64,000 nucleotides of DNA from JBAYST01 sp034932745 (GTDB lineage Bacteria > Bacillota_I > Bacilli_A > RFN20 > CAG-826): NCBI GenBank assembly GCA_034932745.1, contig JAYFOJ010000002.1:62001-126000 (forward strand), read 5' to 3'. The position numbers and the translations under genes were made by a program. Every line of letters starts with the position of its first letter. Position 1 is the stretch's first letter. This document shows positions 8,857 to 18,130 of the stretch, piece after piece. Below the pieces are notes generated by a model. The model saw nothing but the letters and a program-made list of their open reading frames with translations. It was not told where the DNA came from and did not search any database.

Positions 8857-9447
8857 ATGGAAATTGTTTTTGCAACGTCAAATAAACACAAAGTATTAGA
8901 AGTAAAAGAAATACTGAAACCTTATGGAATTGATGTTCTTGGACTTTTTGATATTGGAGTTAAGTCAATTGACGTCGAAGAAAACGGAAAGACGTTTAAA
9001 GAAAACGCTTTGATAAAGGCTAGAGCCGTTTCTCATTACAACGTCTACCCAATTATCGCCGATGATTCCGGTTTAGAAGTCGATTTCTTAAACAAGGAAC
9101 CAGGCATTAAAACAGCAAGATTTGCTAAGGAAAAAGGCGGTCACATCGAAGCGATGCAAGACATCATGAAAAGAATTAATGGACACGACCGCAAAGCGAG
9201 ATTTGTTTGTGATATCGCACTAATTTATAAAGGTAAGGAAAGAGTTTTTGAAGGCGTGTGCGATGGCAAAATTGCCAATATGATATCCGGTAGTAATGGA
9301 TTTGGCTACGATCCATTTTTTATACCTGATGGATACGATAAAACATTCTCGGAACTTGGAGAGGAAACAAAAAACAAGATTTCCCACCGCGGTCGAGCGT
9401 TAAGAAAACTTGCGGAGTATTTAAAAGAACAAACGGCTACTTTGTAG
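8857..9447 (+). CDS. rdgB: XTP/dITP diphosphatase (HAM1 family)
   Basis: 196-aa enzyme that hydrolyses non-canonical purine triphosphates (ITP, XTP) and keeps them out of nucleic acid. Family motifs: FATSNKHKVLEVK at the N-terminus, DDSGLEVD, FGYDPFF and the C-terminal SHRGRALRKL. I choose the ATG at 8857 because family members begin MxIVFATxN and it sits 7 bases after a TGATATATT box; an in-frame ATG at 8851 would add two residues. No Shine-Dalgarno is visible, so translation is probably leaderless. The stop codon lies inside a terminator hairpin shared with the convergent gene. Confidence 0.95.
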   Translation: MEIVFATSNKHKVLEVKEILKPYGIDVLGLFDIGVKSIDVEENGKTFKENALIKARAVSHYNVYPIIADDSGLEVDFLNKEPGIKTARFAKEKGGHIEAMQDIMKRINGHDRKARFVCDIALIYKGKERVFEGVCDGKIANMISGSNGFGYDPFFIPDGYDKTFSELGEETKNKISHRGRALRKLAEYLKEQTATL

Positions 9448-9454
9448 CCTTTTT
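9435..9454. terminator. Terminator containing both convergent stop codons
   Basis: GGCTAC/GTAGCC stem with loop TTT, followed by TTTTT on the plus strand. The rdgB stop (9445-9447) and the opposing gene's stop (9437-9439) both lie inside the hairpin. Confidence 0.75.
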
Positions 9455-10480
9455 ATTTGTCATTAATTTAATGAAACCAAATACTAGGCTGCTAACAAAT
9501 AGAAGAATCGCAAAAGAACCAATAACAATCCTTGGTTCAAAGAAAACTGTAATTAACGTTAAAACCAAAGATGCGATAAAACTCACCAAAGAGATTGGCA
9601 AAGCTAATTTATTTAAATGGTAAATGCTAGATCTATTTGGGAAAACTACATCTTTAATGCTGATTAAGTCGCGATCTTTTGGGTACAAAGTCGATAAACG
9701 ATAACCTTGTAATTTAGTGCTAACTAAGTTGCTATCATTTCTCGTTAGAAGAAGTTGGCCACTTGGAGTTCGAGAAACAATCATCGTGCATCCATCTGCT
9801 AAAACATAGTTTTTGGTGCTTTCTTCGTTTAATCTATCGATGAATGATTTTAATGATTCGATTTTTGGTTCGATGTCTTTAATATCTTTAAAGCGGTCTT
9901 TTAGATTTTCTAATTCTTTTAAAACAATGTTTAACAAAGAACTAATTTCATCTAGTCTAGATAAGTATAAATGAAGACATTCTCCGTCATAAAAATATGT
10001 TTTAATCATTAATTTTTTGGTAATTCTAGTTAAATATATTTTGCATATATTAACTATTCTTTGAAGAAATTCTAAGTGATTATCTGGATTAGAGTTTTGA
10101 ACGCATTCTGTTTTAGATGCGAGGGTTAATAATAATGAGGCATCTTCAAATTTAGATACTCTTAATGTCGACATTTTTAATAAAGAGATGATGCGTCCGA
10201 AAATGGCATCAGTATTTTTATTGTCTAGTCCAATAATATTAGCGTACATTTTATATGCACTGTTGAAATCAGATTCCTCATTAAGTTTAATCGAAGCTTT
10301 TTTAACCAATTCTTTAAATCTATTTTCATAGGCTAGAATTGCGGTCTTAACGATTATTTGTTTCCCACAGACTGGACAATTAGTGGTTTCTAGTTTCGAA
10401 TTAATATCGAAAATTCGAGACTTGTCATCTCCGTTAGTACATAAGTAGCAATATGCTTTTTTTGTTTCCATATTTGTCAT
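9437..10480 (-). CDS. Zinc-ribbon protein with C-terminal membrane hairpin, unknown function
   Basis: 347 aa. The N-terminal zinc ribbon has CYLC (11-14) and CPVC (36-39). A long helical, TPR-like region follows (about 50-220), then a short beta segment, and two membrane helices (about 290-340) with a lysine-rich tail. The start overlaps the preceding gene's stop by one base (TAATG), so it is translationally coupled to the YhhN-family gene. I recognise no known family for the whole protein. It could be a membrane-bound scaffold. Confidence 0.7.
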   Translation of the reverse strand: MTNMETKKAYCYLCTNGDDKSRIFDINSKLETTNCPVCGKQIIVKTAILAYENRFKELVKKASIKLNEESDFNSAYKMYANIIGLDNKNTDAIFGRIISLLKMSTLRVSKFEDASLLLTLASKTECVQNSNPDNHLEFLQRIVNICKIYLTRITKKLMIKTYFYDGECLHLYLSRLDEISSLLNIVLKELENLKDRFKDIKDIEPKIESLKSFIDRLNEESTKNYVLADGCTMIVSRTPSGQLLLTRNDSNLVSTKLQGYRLSTLYPKDRDLISIKDVVFPNRSSIYHLNKLALPISLVSFIASLVLTLITVFFEPRIVIGSFAILLFVSSLVFGFIKLMTNKKATK

Positions 10481-11163
10481 TATAATCCAATCATGAGTAA
10501 TAATAGTCCAAGAGATATCAAAAGTTCTGCCGGAAGATAAGTAATCATGATGTAAAAGTCTCTTCTTTTTACATCCTTAACAAATGTTGTAAGAGTGAGA
10601 ATTGAATCACTGATAATAAACAATGCATAGCCGAAGACAATCATCAATGAAACACCATTATTAAAATGAACAATAGCATAAACGATTGACATAATAAGCA
10701 TGATTAATAAGGTTGCAAAGTAAGCGTTTCCGGCATAAGCGGATTTATGTGCCAAATACTTCGTTTTTGGATATAACGCAAAGATAAGAATTGTTATTAA
10801 AACAAAGCAAGCTCCAATAATAGCGGCGTAGTAATAATTCTCTGGAAATTTAAAAAGTAATAACAATTGCGCTCCATAGAAAAAATGTCCAAGCATGAAT
10901 GAAAATACACCAGAAATCAAACATCTTTTTCTCTTTTTCCATATAAGAAATACATCGCCAAGCGCGCCGAACGCAATTCCTAGTAACACTAAAAACACAT
11001 CGCTTTTGACAGACAAAACAAAGAAGAAAAGCAATATTAAACAAACTGGCTTAGATATTTTCCTTAAAAACTCTAATTCAAAAAAACAAAAAAATAGATG
11101 CAGTAGACAAACTGCACCGAATATTGATAGTAAGACAATGGATATCGTTTCTAGATATGGCAT
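10480..11163 (-). CDS. YhhN-family membrane protein (lysoplasmalogenase-like)
   Basis: 227 aa, almost wholly hydrophobic with about eight membrane segments. It shows the YhhN signature residues: KPVCLILLF, LGDVFLIW in an early helix, GHFFYG, and IISDSILT near the C-terminus. Some family members hydrolyse the vinyl-ether bond of lysoplasmalogens; plasmalogens occur in anaerobic Bacillota, so that activity is possible but unproven. A TATTAT box lies 6 bases before the ATG and there is no ribosome site, which fits a leaderless start. Coupled to the downstream zinc-ribbon gene. Confidence 0.8.
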   Translation of the reverse strand: MPYLETISIVLLSIFGAVCLLHLFFCFFELEFLRKISKPVCLILLFFFVLSVKSDVFLVLLGIAFGALGDVFLIWKKRKRCLISGVFSFMLGHFFYGAQLLLLFKFPENYYYAAIIGACFVLITILIFALYPKTKYLAHKSAYAGNAYFATLLIMLIMSIVYAIVHFNNGVSLMIVFGYALFIISDSILTLTTFVKDVKRRDFYIMITYLPAELLISLGLLLLMIGL

Positions 11164-11254
11164 ATTACCATAATAATACTTTCACAATTTTTTTCCACTT
11201 AACTTTTCAAGTAGTGTTTTGTTAAAAACAATTTTGAATTATAATGAATGCACT

Positions 11255-12004
11255 ATGAATGAAGAAGAAGTTTTCTCTTTGCTAGAGAACGATAGCAAAA
11301 AAGTCGCCAATTGGGATACAATTTTAATCTACTTTGCTAAAAGATATAACGATAACGATATCAATGGTCTTTACACATTGGTCACTATGGCCAAAAGAAA
11401 AGCCGAGCAAGAGAAACAATTCAATGTTTTAGATTTTATCTATTTCGACTTCTTTTTAGCCTCAATACTGGAAAAAGAATTAGTTGGTTGGAGAGCAAAG
11501 CAACACTTGAAAGCCGCAAACGAGAAACTAGAATCTATCGATTTTGGCGTTATTAGCGACCAAGAGAAAACCGATATCGCAAAATTCTACTTCGATTTAG
11601 GCATTCATTACGAGAAAATCAATTTAGCAAAATTATCTCTTGAAGCCTATCAGAATTCAGCCAATATATTCTTCGAACTAGGGTTCATTCAAGATGCTCA
11701 GTATGCCGAAAGCAAGGTTATTGAAATGAATAATCTTTTACCAACTAACGAAAAGATAAGCATCAATATCGAGGATTTTATTAAAAAGTACGGAGAAGAT
11801 TCGTATTTGATTAAACTCACTAAACTTAAGAAAGCAAAAGATAAAGACCCAATCGAACAAACAAAAGAATATTTATCGATTATCGACTCGGTCGAAGAAG
11901 AAATAGTAAGAAGGGGTTTGTTTTCTTCTGATTTGACTAAATATAACAATCTCAAAAAAGAACTATTAAAAGCTCATGGAATAACTTGGAATCCAGGAAA
12001 ATAA
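11255..12004 (+). CDS. Helical TPR-like cytoplasmic protein, unknown function
   Basis: About 249 aa, all-helical and rich in Lys and Glu, with TPR-like periodicity (for example FYFDLGIHYEKINLAKLSLE, then AYQNSANIFFELGF). No enzyme motif is visible. I take the ATG at 11255 (MNEEEVFSLL); an in-frame TTG at 11219 is less likely because TATAAT at 11240-11245 lies between the two and would serve as the -10 element of a near-leaderless message. It is followed 48 bases later by the GT-C-like gene. Confidence 0.7.
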   Translation: MNEEEVFSLLENDSKKVANWDTILIYFAKRYNDNDINGLYTLVTMAKRKAEQEKQFNVLDFIYFDFFLASILEKELVGWRAKQHLKAANEKLESIDFGVISDQEKTDIAKFYFDLGIHYEKINLAKLSLEAYQNSANIFFELGFIQDAQYAESKVIEMNNLLPTNEKISINIEDFIKKYGEDSYLIKLTKLKKAKDKDPIEQTKEYLSIIDSVEEEIVRRGLFSSDLTKYNNLKKELLKAHGITWNPGK

Positions 12005-12052
12005 TTTAAAGGTTGATATTGCCCACATGTATTGGGGTAAAATGTAATAGCG

Positions 12053-14107
12053 ATGAAAAACAAAGTTTATCATTATTCGAAAATTCTATTACCGTATCTT
12101 ATTCTTTTAATCGCATCGATTATCTCTTTATACATTTTCCTTTATGATGGATTGCCAGGCGGAGACGACGCAAAATTTCATCTTTCGCAGTCTTATGATA
12201 TTTATTTCGGAATGAAAAATGGATTTTTTGGTTTATCCACCGATCATTTAACGCTAGGTAGTTTAGGCTATAACTCAATGCTATTTTATGGGCCTCTATC
12301 TCATTATAGTATTGCTCTACTTACATATTTGTTCGATTGGACTGGACTAGATATAATCGGATCTTATAAGATAATTGCTTTTATTAGCGTTTTTGTTTCT
12401 GCTATTTTTGCTTATCTACTTAGTAAGAGAATATCAAAAAATATCTACATCGGATTAATGGGTGGAATGTTATTTACATTCATGCCTTATCGCATATTTT
12501 GTACTTTATGTCGCGCAGCGTACGCCGAAACTCTTGCAATGGCGTTCATTCCTATTATTTTTTACGGAATATATCGTGTCCTCAACGACGAGAAACCGGC
12601 AGTTTTCCCTTATATATCGCTAATTATAGGAATTGCCGGCATTATCCTATCCCATCCTTTTACTGCTATTTCGACTTTAACATTTGTCGTTATTTATGTT
12701 TTGTTCAACATTAAAAAACTAATTAAAGTTGTAAAGAATCTAAAAACTGTAATATATGCTTTAGTATCGGTTGGATTAATTATTGGTTTAGTCAGCTTTT
12801 ATATCTTTCCACTGTTTGAAGCACAGTCGAGTGGATTATATACGATTAGCGACAACATAATTATGTGGACCAATGTAACACATGTCGGCAATTCGACTGC
12901 TAATAGTTGGATGTTTAGCGGCTTTCTTAATTTTGTCTACATTACTTCAAAAGCATCCTTATGGCCCACTATTTCATCCCCTGACGCCATTGGATTAAGT
13001 ATTTTATTCTTCGCTTTAGGTGTCGGTTTATGCGTTGCTACTGACTTCTTTATTAAAAAGGGTCCTTATAGCATCTACTATCGATTCATCGGTGATTTAC
13101 TTGCCTTATTGCTCCTTACATTCTTTTTACCACGACTAGAACTAATATTAGCCTTAGTGGTGTTTTATATCGCTTTTGTTTTCTTGATGGTATTTAAAGA
13201 TTATGTTCCACACATCGAAAAACAAACCGATGAATTTTCAATTAAAAGCATCTATAAAAACATCGATATATATTTCTTGGTTTTCTCTCTTATCGTCGTG
13301 CTTATTTTAATCCTCAATAAAGATGTTTGGAGCTATGTACCCGAGATTTATCTCCAAAGTCAATTCGCTTGGAGGCTATGGAGTCTTTTCTCCTTCTTTA
13401 TCACTTTCTTAGCTGTTTATGTGTTCACTTATTTAATAAGATACCGTTATTCAATTGTCTTAGGCTTTGCGCTTACTTCGATGCTGGTGGTCGTTACACA
13501 GGCAACGCTTGAAAAGAGAATGGGCAAAGAGACAAATGCATTTTGGTACAGCGTTATTGATGAAGACTACTGCAAACGAGTTACAAAAGTTGGCGTCATG
13601 AATGAATATGCCCCCCTTTGCTTTTCTGATAGCGATTATGTTCCGACATACGCTAATGGATATTATTACTATGTAAGAAACATGTTAAAAGGACAAGCTG
13701 GATTCTTCTACGACATGTCTAGTTACCCTAATCCGGCATTCGTTAGTGGAACTGGTTCTTTTGCAATTACTTCATTAAATACACCAAATGTTACTTTTAC
13801 TGGAAGCGTAACTAGCGATACCGCAAGAATTCAAATCATGCAATTCTACTACGATGGTTATAAAATCGAATTAACAAATTTAAGCGACAATAAAGTAACC
13901 ATTACCCCCGCTATTTATGCCGATGGATTAATTGCCTTTGATATTCCAAAAGGTGACTATAATATAAGTATCACTTATCCAGGGCCACAAAGTTATCAGA
14001 TTGGAGTCTTAGCTTTGTATCTTTCCCTAGGTGGAGTATTAGCGTTTGGAGGATATGGTATTGCTACATATTATTTGAAACGCAAAAAAGAAACGGAGAG
14101 TAAATAA
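12053..14107 (+). CDS. Large multipass membrane protein, GT-C/PTPS-related type
   Basis: 684 aa with about 12 or more membrane helices. The first extracytoplasmic loop holds the acidic GGDDAKFHLSQ motif and then GYNSMLFYGPL, the layout of membrane glycosyltransferases of the GT-C fold grouped under the 6-pyruvoyl-tetrahydropterin-synthase-related membrane domain. GTs of this fold use lipid-linked sugars on the outer face. The last 170 residues before the final helix form a beta-rich extracytoplasmic domain. A TAAAAT box is 9 bases from the ATG without a ribosome site. pepT follows after two bases, its ribosome site lying within this gene's end. Substrate unknown. Confidence 0.7.
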   Translation: MKNKVYHYSKILLPYLILLIASIISLYIFLYDGLPGGDDAKFHLSQSYDIYFGMKNGFFGLSTDHLTLGSLGYNSMLFYGPLSHYSIALLTYLFDWTGLDIIGSYKIIAFISVFVSAIFAYLLSKRISKNIYIGLMGGMLFTFMPYRIFCTLCRAAYAETLAMAFIPIIFYGIYRVLNDEKPAVFPYISLIIGIAGIILSHPFTAISTLTFVVIYVLFNIKKLIKVVKNLKTVIYALVSVGLIIGLVSFYIFPLFEAQSSGLYTISDNIIMWTNVTHVGNSTANSWMFSGFLNFVYITSKASLWPTISSPDAIGLSILFFALGVGLCVATDFFIKKGPYSIYYRFIGDLLALLLLTFFLPRLELILALVVFYIAFVFLMVFKDYVPHIEKQTDEFSIKSIYKNIDIYFLVFSLIVVLILILNKDVWSYVPEIYLQSQFAWRLWSLFSFFITFLAVYVFTYLIRYRYSIVLGFALTSMLVVVTQATLEKRMGKETNAFWYSVIDEDYCKRVTKVGVMNEYAPLCFSDSDYVPTYANGYYYYVRNMLKGQAGFFYDMSSYPNPAFVSGTGSFAITSLNTPNVTFTGSVTSDTARIQIMQFYYDGYKIELTNLSDNKVTITPAIYADGLIAFDIPKGDYNISITYPGPQSYQIGVLALYLSLGGVLAFGGYGIATYYLKRKKETESK

Positions 14108-14109
14108 AA

Positions 14110-15312
14110 ATGAAAAGTACATTAGATTATTTTTTAAAGTACGTTAAAGTCGATACCCAGTCAGATGATAATTCGAAGACTTCACCTTCTAGTAAAAAGC
14201 AATTAGTACTTAGTAAAATGCTTCTCGAAGACTTGAAAGATCTTGGAATATCCGATTCATTTATTGATGAATTTGGCCAAGTTCACGCTTTTATTAAAGG
14301 TGGAAAAGGACTTGAAACAATCGGATTAAATGCACATATCGATACTGCACTTGAACTATCTGGCGCTAATGTAAAACCTCAAATAGTTAATAACTATGAT
14401 GGAGGCGATATTACATTGAATGACAACTACAAAATTCTCGCAGGAGACTTTACTATTCTTGAAAGAATGGTTGGAAAGACTCTTATAACCACCAGCGGAG
14501 ATACATTATTAGGCGCTGATGATAAAGCAGGACTTTCAATCATTATGAATGTTTTGAAATGGTTTATCGATCACCCTGAAGTAAAACATCACCCAATTAG
14601 CGTGTTGTTTACTTGCGATGAAGAAATCGGTCGAGGCGCAGAACATTTTGATGCCAAAATATTTAAAGCTGCATACGCTTATACAATCGATGGAGATTCT
14701 CCATATAAAGCTAACTATGAAAATTTTAACGCCGCACATGCACACATCAAAATTAAAGGCGTTTCAATTCACCCAGGAGAAGCAAAAAATAAGATGATTA
14801 ATGCTTCAAAAGTGGCAATCGAATTGGTCGATAGTTTAAATCAAAACGAGGTGCCAGAAAAGACTGAAAAATATGAAGGCTTCCACCATTTAACGTCGAT
14901 AAATGGAACGGTCGATAGTGCAGAATTGGATTTTATTATAAGAGACCACGACAAGAAACTTTTATCTAAAAAAGTTGATGATCTGAAGAATATAATTGAA
15001 CTGCTTAAAAAGAAATATCCTCGAGCGGTTATTGAGGCGGAAATTGGCGATGATTATAAAAATATGAAAGAGGTTTTCTTAAAAGATCGAAAACCATTAG
15101 AGAAGATTGAAAAAGCATACCAAAACCTCTACATCCCATTTGAATTCGAGCCAATTAGAGGCGGCACCGATGGTGCGACATTCTCTTTCTTGGGCTGTCC
15201 TACTCCAAATCTTGGTACTGGTAGTTATAATCATCATGGCCGATACGAATTCTTAGTAAAAGAAGAGCACGACTTAATGATCGAAATAGTTAAAGAAATA
15301 TTAAAAGCTTAA
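14110..15312 (+). CDS. pepT: Peptidase T (tripeptide aminopeptidase)
   Basis: 400-aa cytoplasmic dizinc aminopeptidase of the M20 family that releases N-terminal residues from tripeptides. Metal-site motifs: NAHIDTA (His/Asp), GADDKAG, CDEEIGRGAEHFD and the C-terminal HHGRYEFL. RGGTDGATFSFLGCPTPNLGTG is typical of PepT. Length matches the family. GGAGAG precedes the ATG. Confidence 0.93.
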   Translation: MKSTLDYFLKYVKVDTQSDDNSKTSPSSKKQLVLSKMLLEDLKDLGISDSFIDEFGQVHAFIKGGKGLETIGLNAHIDTALELSGANVKPQIVNNYDGGDITLNDNYKILAGDFTILERMVGKTLITTSGDTLLGADDKAGLSIIMNVLKWFIDHPEVKHHPISVLFTCDEEIGRGAEHFDAKIFKAAYAYTIDGDSPYKANYENFNAAHAHIKIKGVSIHPGEAKNKMINASKVAIELVDSLNQNEVPEKTEKYEGFHHLTSINGTVDSAELDFIIRDHDKKLLSKKVDDLKNIIELLKKKYPRAVIEAEIGDDYKNMKEVFLKDRKPLEKIEKAYQNLYIPFEFEPIRGGTDGATFSFLGCPTPNLGTGSYNHHGRYEFLVKEEHDLMIEIVKEILKA

Positions 15313-15320
15313 ACTAATAA

Positions 15321-15354
15321 AAAAGACCGACACGAGATTGTCGGTCTTTTATTT
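15321..15354. terminator. Bidirectional terminator between pepT and the nuclease gene
   Basis: An 11-bp perfect stem AAAAGACCGAC/GTCGGTCTTTT with loop ACGAGATT; T-rich on both strands. Serves both convergent genes. Confidence 0.9.
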
Positions 15355-15360
15355 TATTCA

Positions 15361-16681
15361 TTAACCCCAAATTTTATCCGCGTAACTTGGATGGTCGATA
15401 AATGGGTTTCTATTTCCTTGTTTACTAAAGGCTAAGTTGTTTCTAGCAATTTCGACGCTGCTTACTGGGTCTTCAGCATTCCATTTGCGTAGTAATTTGA
15501 AACAATCGCTTGTGCTATCTGCACCAATGACGCCAGTGATGTATAACTTACCAGTAACGCCGGATTGTACTGTACCACCAAAATCAGTACCGTAATGGGT
15601 GTAAACGTACATAATAATGCGCGCTACATCGCCTTTCATCGAATCTGCTGGTTCGGTAACACCATAATAGTTTCCAGATCCAAATTTAACTTGTTCACCA
15701 GTCGCACAACTAATCGATCTAGCAGTACCAAAAATTGGTGCAAACATCGAACTGCCACGATATGAGTTATATTTGCTAATCGCTGCTCTAACGTGATTGA
15801 TATCAGAGCCGGCATAGGAGGTTCCATATAATTGTACACCATCTTTTGATTTAGCTTGTGGCCAAACATGTTCTTTATTAAAGCTACTAGATGAATTTCC
15901 AGTATAGAAACAATTAATCTTTGAACCATTACCATCAGCAGTCTTTAAAGTTGTATCAAGACTACTATAAGAAACGTATGTCGTATGAGTGCTCATCATC
16001 AAATTGTGAAGAGCGGTTCCTAAACTAGCGCCAGTCAATGAAGAGACTGAATCGTAGTATGTTCCGGTGTAGGTTTCCGCTGCGGTATATGACTTTGCAG
16101 TCGGAACACTTAGATTATTGTGAATAATCTTTGTTGGGTAGCACATAAACTCTGGGACACCATATGAATCACTATAAGCATAGAAATCCACAATTCCTTC
16201 TAAAGTAACTGTGTCCCCTGCCTTTATTCCAGTGCTCGTATATGAGTCATTGTTAGTAAAGGTATAAGTCGATCCAGAATGTGCTATTGATGAATTGCTG
16301 GCAGTACATCCATAAACGATAATTGTGTAACCATTATCGACGAAATCAAAATAACCTTTCTTAGCATGACCAGCATATTGAGCGGTACCAGTAACCCGAT
16401 ATAGATGGGTATTATCTTTCGCGGTTTTCTTTGAAAGAGCTTCGACAGTTGTGACAATTGCAGCGCTGTTTTCTGGGTTCAAATTAACGACGTTTGAACT
16501 AGAAGAACTACTAGAAGATGGACTCTCTTGGCTAGAAGAATTATCTTCATGCGAATCTCCACTTGTCTGTGAAGTTTCGCTTTCACTTGGATTCACACTT
16601 GAGGATTCAGTTGTGTTACATCCGGTTAAAAGTAGGCTGACTATAGTCAGCGATAAAAAAAATAATGTTTTTGTTTTTCAT
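15361..16681 (-). CDS. Endonuclease I-type secreted nuclease lipoprotein, frame broken in signal peptide
   Basis: The body (411 codons in one frame below 16596) has a Ser/Glu-rich linker, an OB-fold-like region (about 50-160 of that stretch) and an endonuclease I domain with NKEHVWPQ and DINHVRAA, the metal and catalytic motifs of the NucM/EndA family. The lipoprotein signal FLSLTIVSLLLTGCNTT is in frame with it, but the only plausible start, ATG at 16681 (MKNKNI), is one base out of frame. The shift occurs across a run of eight A (plus strand) at 16655-16662; seven would restore a perfect lipoprotein. As written, the ATG frame ends after about 21 codons. Either phase variation, a real mutation or a sequence error. 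Confidence 0.75.
16636..16651. repeat. 16-base perfect palindrome in the nuclease signal-peptide region
   Basis: GCTGACTATAGTCAGC reads the same on both strands and encodes part of the hydrophobic core, 3 bases from the homopolymer. No function is evident. Confidence 0.5.
16655..16662. repeat. Homopolymer A8/T8 tract at the frameshift
   Basis: Eight identical bases within the signal-peptide codons of the nuclease gene. Loss of one base joins the ATG at 16681 to the lipoprotein frame. Confidence 0.8.
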
Positions 16682-16687
16682 AATGTA

Positions 16688-16695
16688 AGTATACA
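16688..16695 (-). promoter_or_regulatory. -10 element of the nuclease gene
   Basis: On the minus strand TG-TATACT ends 6 bases before the ATG at 16681. This supports that ATG as the intended start and a leaderless message. Confidence 0.55.
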
Positions 16696-16741
16696 TTATC
16701 TATTTATTAAGAAAAAGAAATAGAGATAACATTTGCTATCT

Positions 16742-18034
16742 CTATTTTTCTAATCGGCTTTTATCTTTCTTTTTCGAGAGTTTTTTAAACTTCCCTATTA
16801 TCTTTCTTATCGGTTTAGCAAGGAACAAAATAATGATGAAGATGCCCGCAACTCCAAAGCCAAGAACCGAATAAACCGGCTGATACTTATCAAGAGTTAA
16901 CAAAACTTCGTATTTGCCTAATAAGAGCAAAGCGGCAAAACCAGCAATAATGCCCATTACAATGCTAATCAAAGACGCAGTTATAACGACATGATACCTT
17001 ACTTTCGTAAAATCATCTGGCTTATCTAAGAAATCAAAACTAGATATGACAATAAATATTCCGACAATAAACGCAATAGCGGCATTTAACGCAATAATAA
17101 TTACGGTTATCATTTCTTTTTCGACGAATAAATAAGGTATCATCGAAAACAAGAAAACCGAGAATGTAACGGTGAGAATTTGTAAGAGAAATACCAGCCA
17201 GTTTTTCTTAAATGTTTCTGCTAATATTTCGGTTCTTAAACCAGGTCTTAAAGCAGCCTTTTTAGGTTTAGGTTTAACAACCTTTTTAGTAGTGGCCGCT
17301 AATGCTTTTTGATGCTCGTGCAAATGTTTCGTGGCCTTTAATTCAAGTCTAGCCTTTTTGGCTTCTTCTTTTGCCTCTTTAGCTAGTTCCTTGGCGTGTT
17401 CTTTTTCGCGCTTTCTTTCTGCGACCGCAAGAACTTCAGGGGTAGGTATTGGTGTGAAGGAAACTAATGTGGCATTATCTTTTTCGCGTTCTTTTAAGGC
17501 AGCGAATTCAAGTGGATTGTATTCGAGTGATATGAAGGTAATCTCGCTTTCGTTTTCTTCGATTACTTCCTCGATTAGTTTCTTGGAATCGATGTTTGTT
17601 TTATCGTTGCTATTTAAAAGAATGTAAACAACATTGTACTTTTTAATAATTTCAAATATTCTTTGAAGCTTTGCTTTCTTCTCCTCTTCTGTCGTTAAAG
17701 GGAGATCTTTAAGTTTTGTGAGTTCGTCAATAATTGAATTAAATGTTTCTTTCTTCTCGAGAAAATATGTCGAAAAGCAAACATGCATTTTGATGTTTTG
17801 ACTATCCACTGTTAATAAGAAAAGACAAAGTTCACGATTTTCAAGAGGAACAATTTTGACCCCGCCGACAATAAATTCTCCACTATTAAGAACGACATTT
17901 TTAAATGCCAAGAAATTAAAAATGTGTTTCTTCGCAATTGGAAGAATCGTCATGCCTTTATCAAAAGTAACATTAATATTACTATCAAGTTCATTATCAG
18001 AAGTGATAATGGTGGCGTTTTTTATCTCAATCAT
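16742..18034 (-). CDS. Pseudo-ABC-ATPase / coiled-coil / four-helix membrane protein
   Basis: 430 aa. Residues 1-195 follow the plan of an ABC ATPase: MIEIKNATI, a variable strand, INVTFDKGMTIL, SGEFIVGGVKI (compare SGEVxIDGxxI), then VVYILLNSND...KKLIEEVIEE...ITFISLEYN, which mirrors Walker B, D-loop and H-loop. The Walker A region (about 29-41, TILPIAKKHIFNF) has no GxxGxGKS/T, the LSGG signature is absent and the Walker B acidic residues are replaced, so ATP binding is unlikely. Residues 203-245 are an Ala/Lys/Glu coiled coil, then a Pro/Lys linker and four membrane helices (about 280-415) with a basic tail. A TGATATAAT box is 8 bases from the ATG. Confidence 0.65.
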   Translation of the reverse strand: MIEIKNATIITSDNELDSNINVTFDKGMTILPIAKKHIFNFLAFKNVVLNSGEFIVGGVKIVPLENRELCLFLLTVDSQNIKMHVCFSTYFLEKKETFNSIIDELTKLKDLPLTTEEEKKAKLQRIFEIIKKYNVVYILLNSNDKTNIDSKKLIEEVIEENESEITFISLEYNPLEFAALKEREKDNATLVSFTPIPTPEVLAVAERKREKEHAKELAKEAKEEAKKARLELKATKHLHEHQKALAATTKKVVKPKPKKAALRPGLRTEILAETFKKNWLVFLLQILTVTFSVFLFSMIPYLFVEKEMITVIIIALNAAIAFIVGIFIVISSFDFLDKPDDFTKVRYHVVITASLISIVMGIIAGFAALLLLGKYEVLLTLDKYQPVYSVLGFGVAGIFIIILFLAKPIRKIIGKFKKLSKKKDKSRLEK

Positions 18035-18042
18035 ACTTGTTT

Positions 18043-18051
18043 ATTATATCA
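18043..18051 (-). promoter_or_regulatory. Extended -10 promoter, leaderless start
   Basis: Minus-strand TGATATAAT ends 8 bases before the ATG at 18034. No Shine-Dalgarno is present. Confidence 0.65.
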
Positions 18052-18130
18052 AAAATGCAACGCGATAGACGATATTATATTGTTCATAACATGTCTTATC
18101 GATAATTAAAAATTATCAAGTTGCGATTTC

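Noticed and set aside
18101..18117. GATAATT-AAA-AATTATC inverted repeat after the last gene of the first polysaccharide operon
   Set aside because: The stem is purely AT-rich and has no following T run in the minus direction, so it is not convincing as a terminator.
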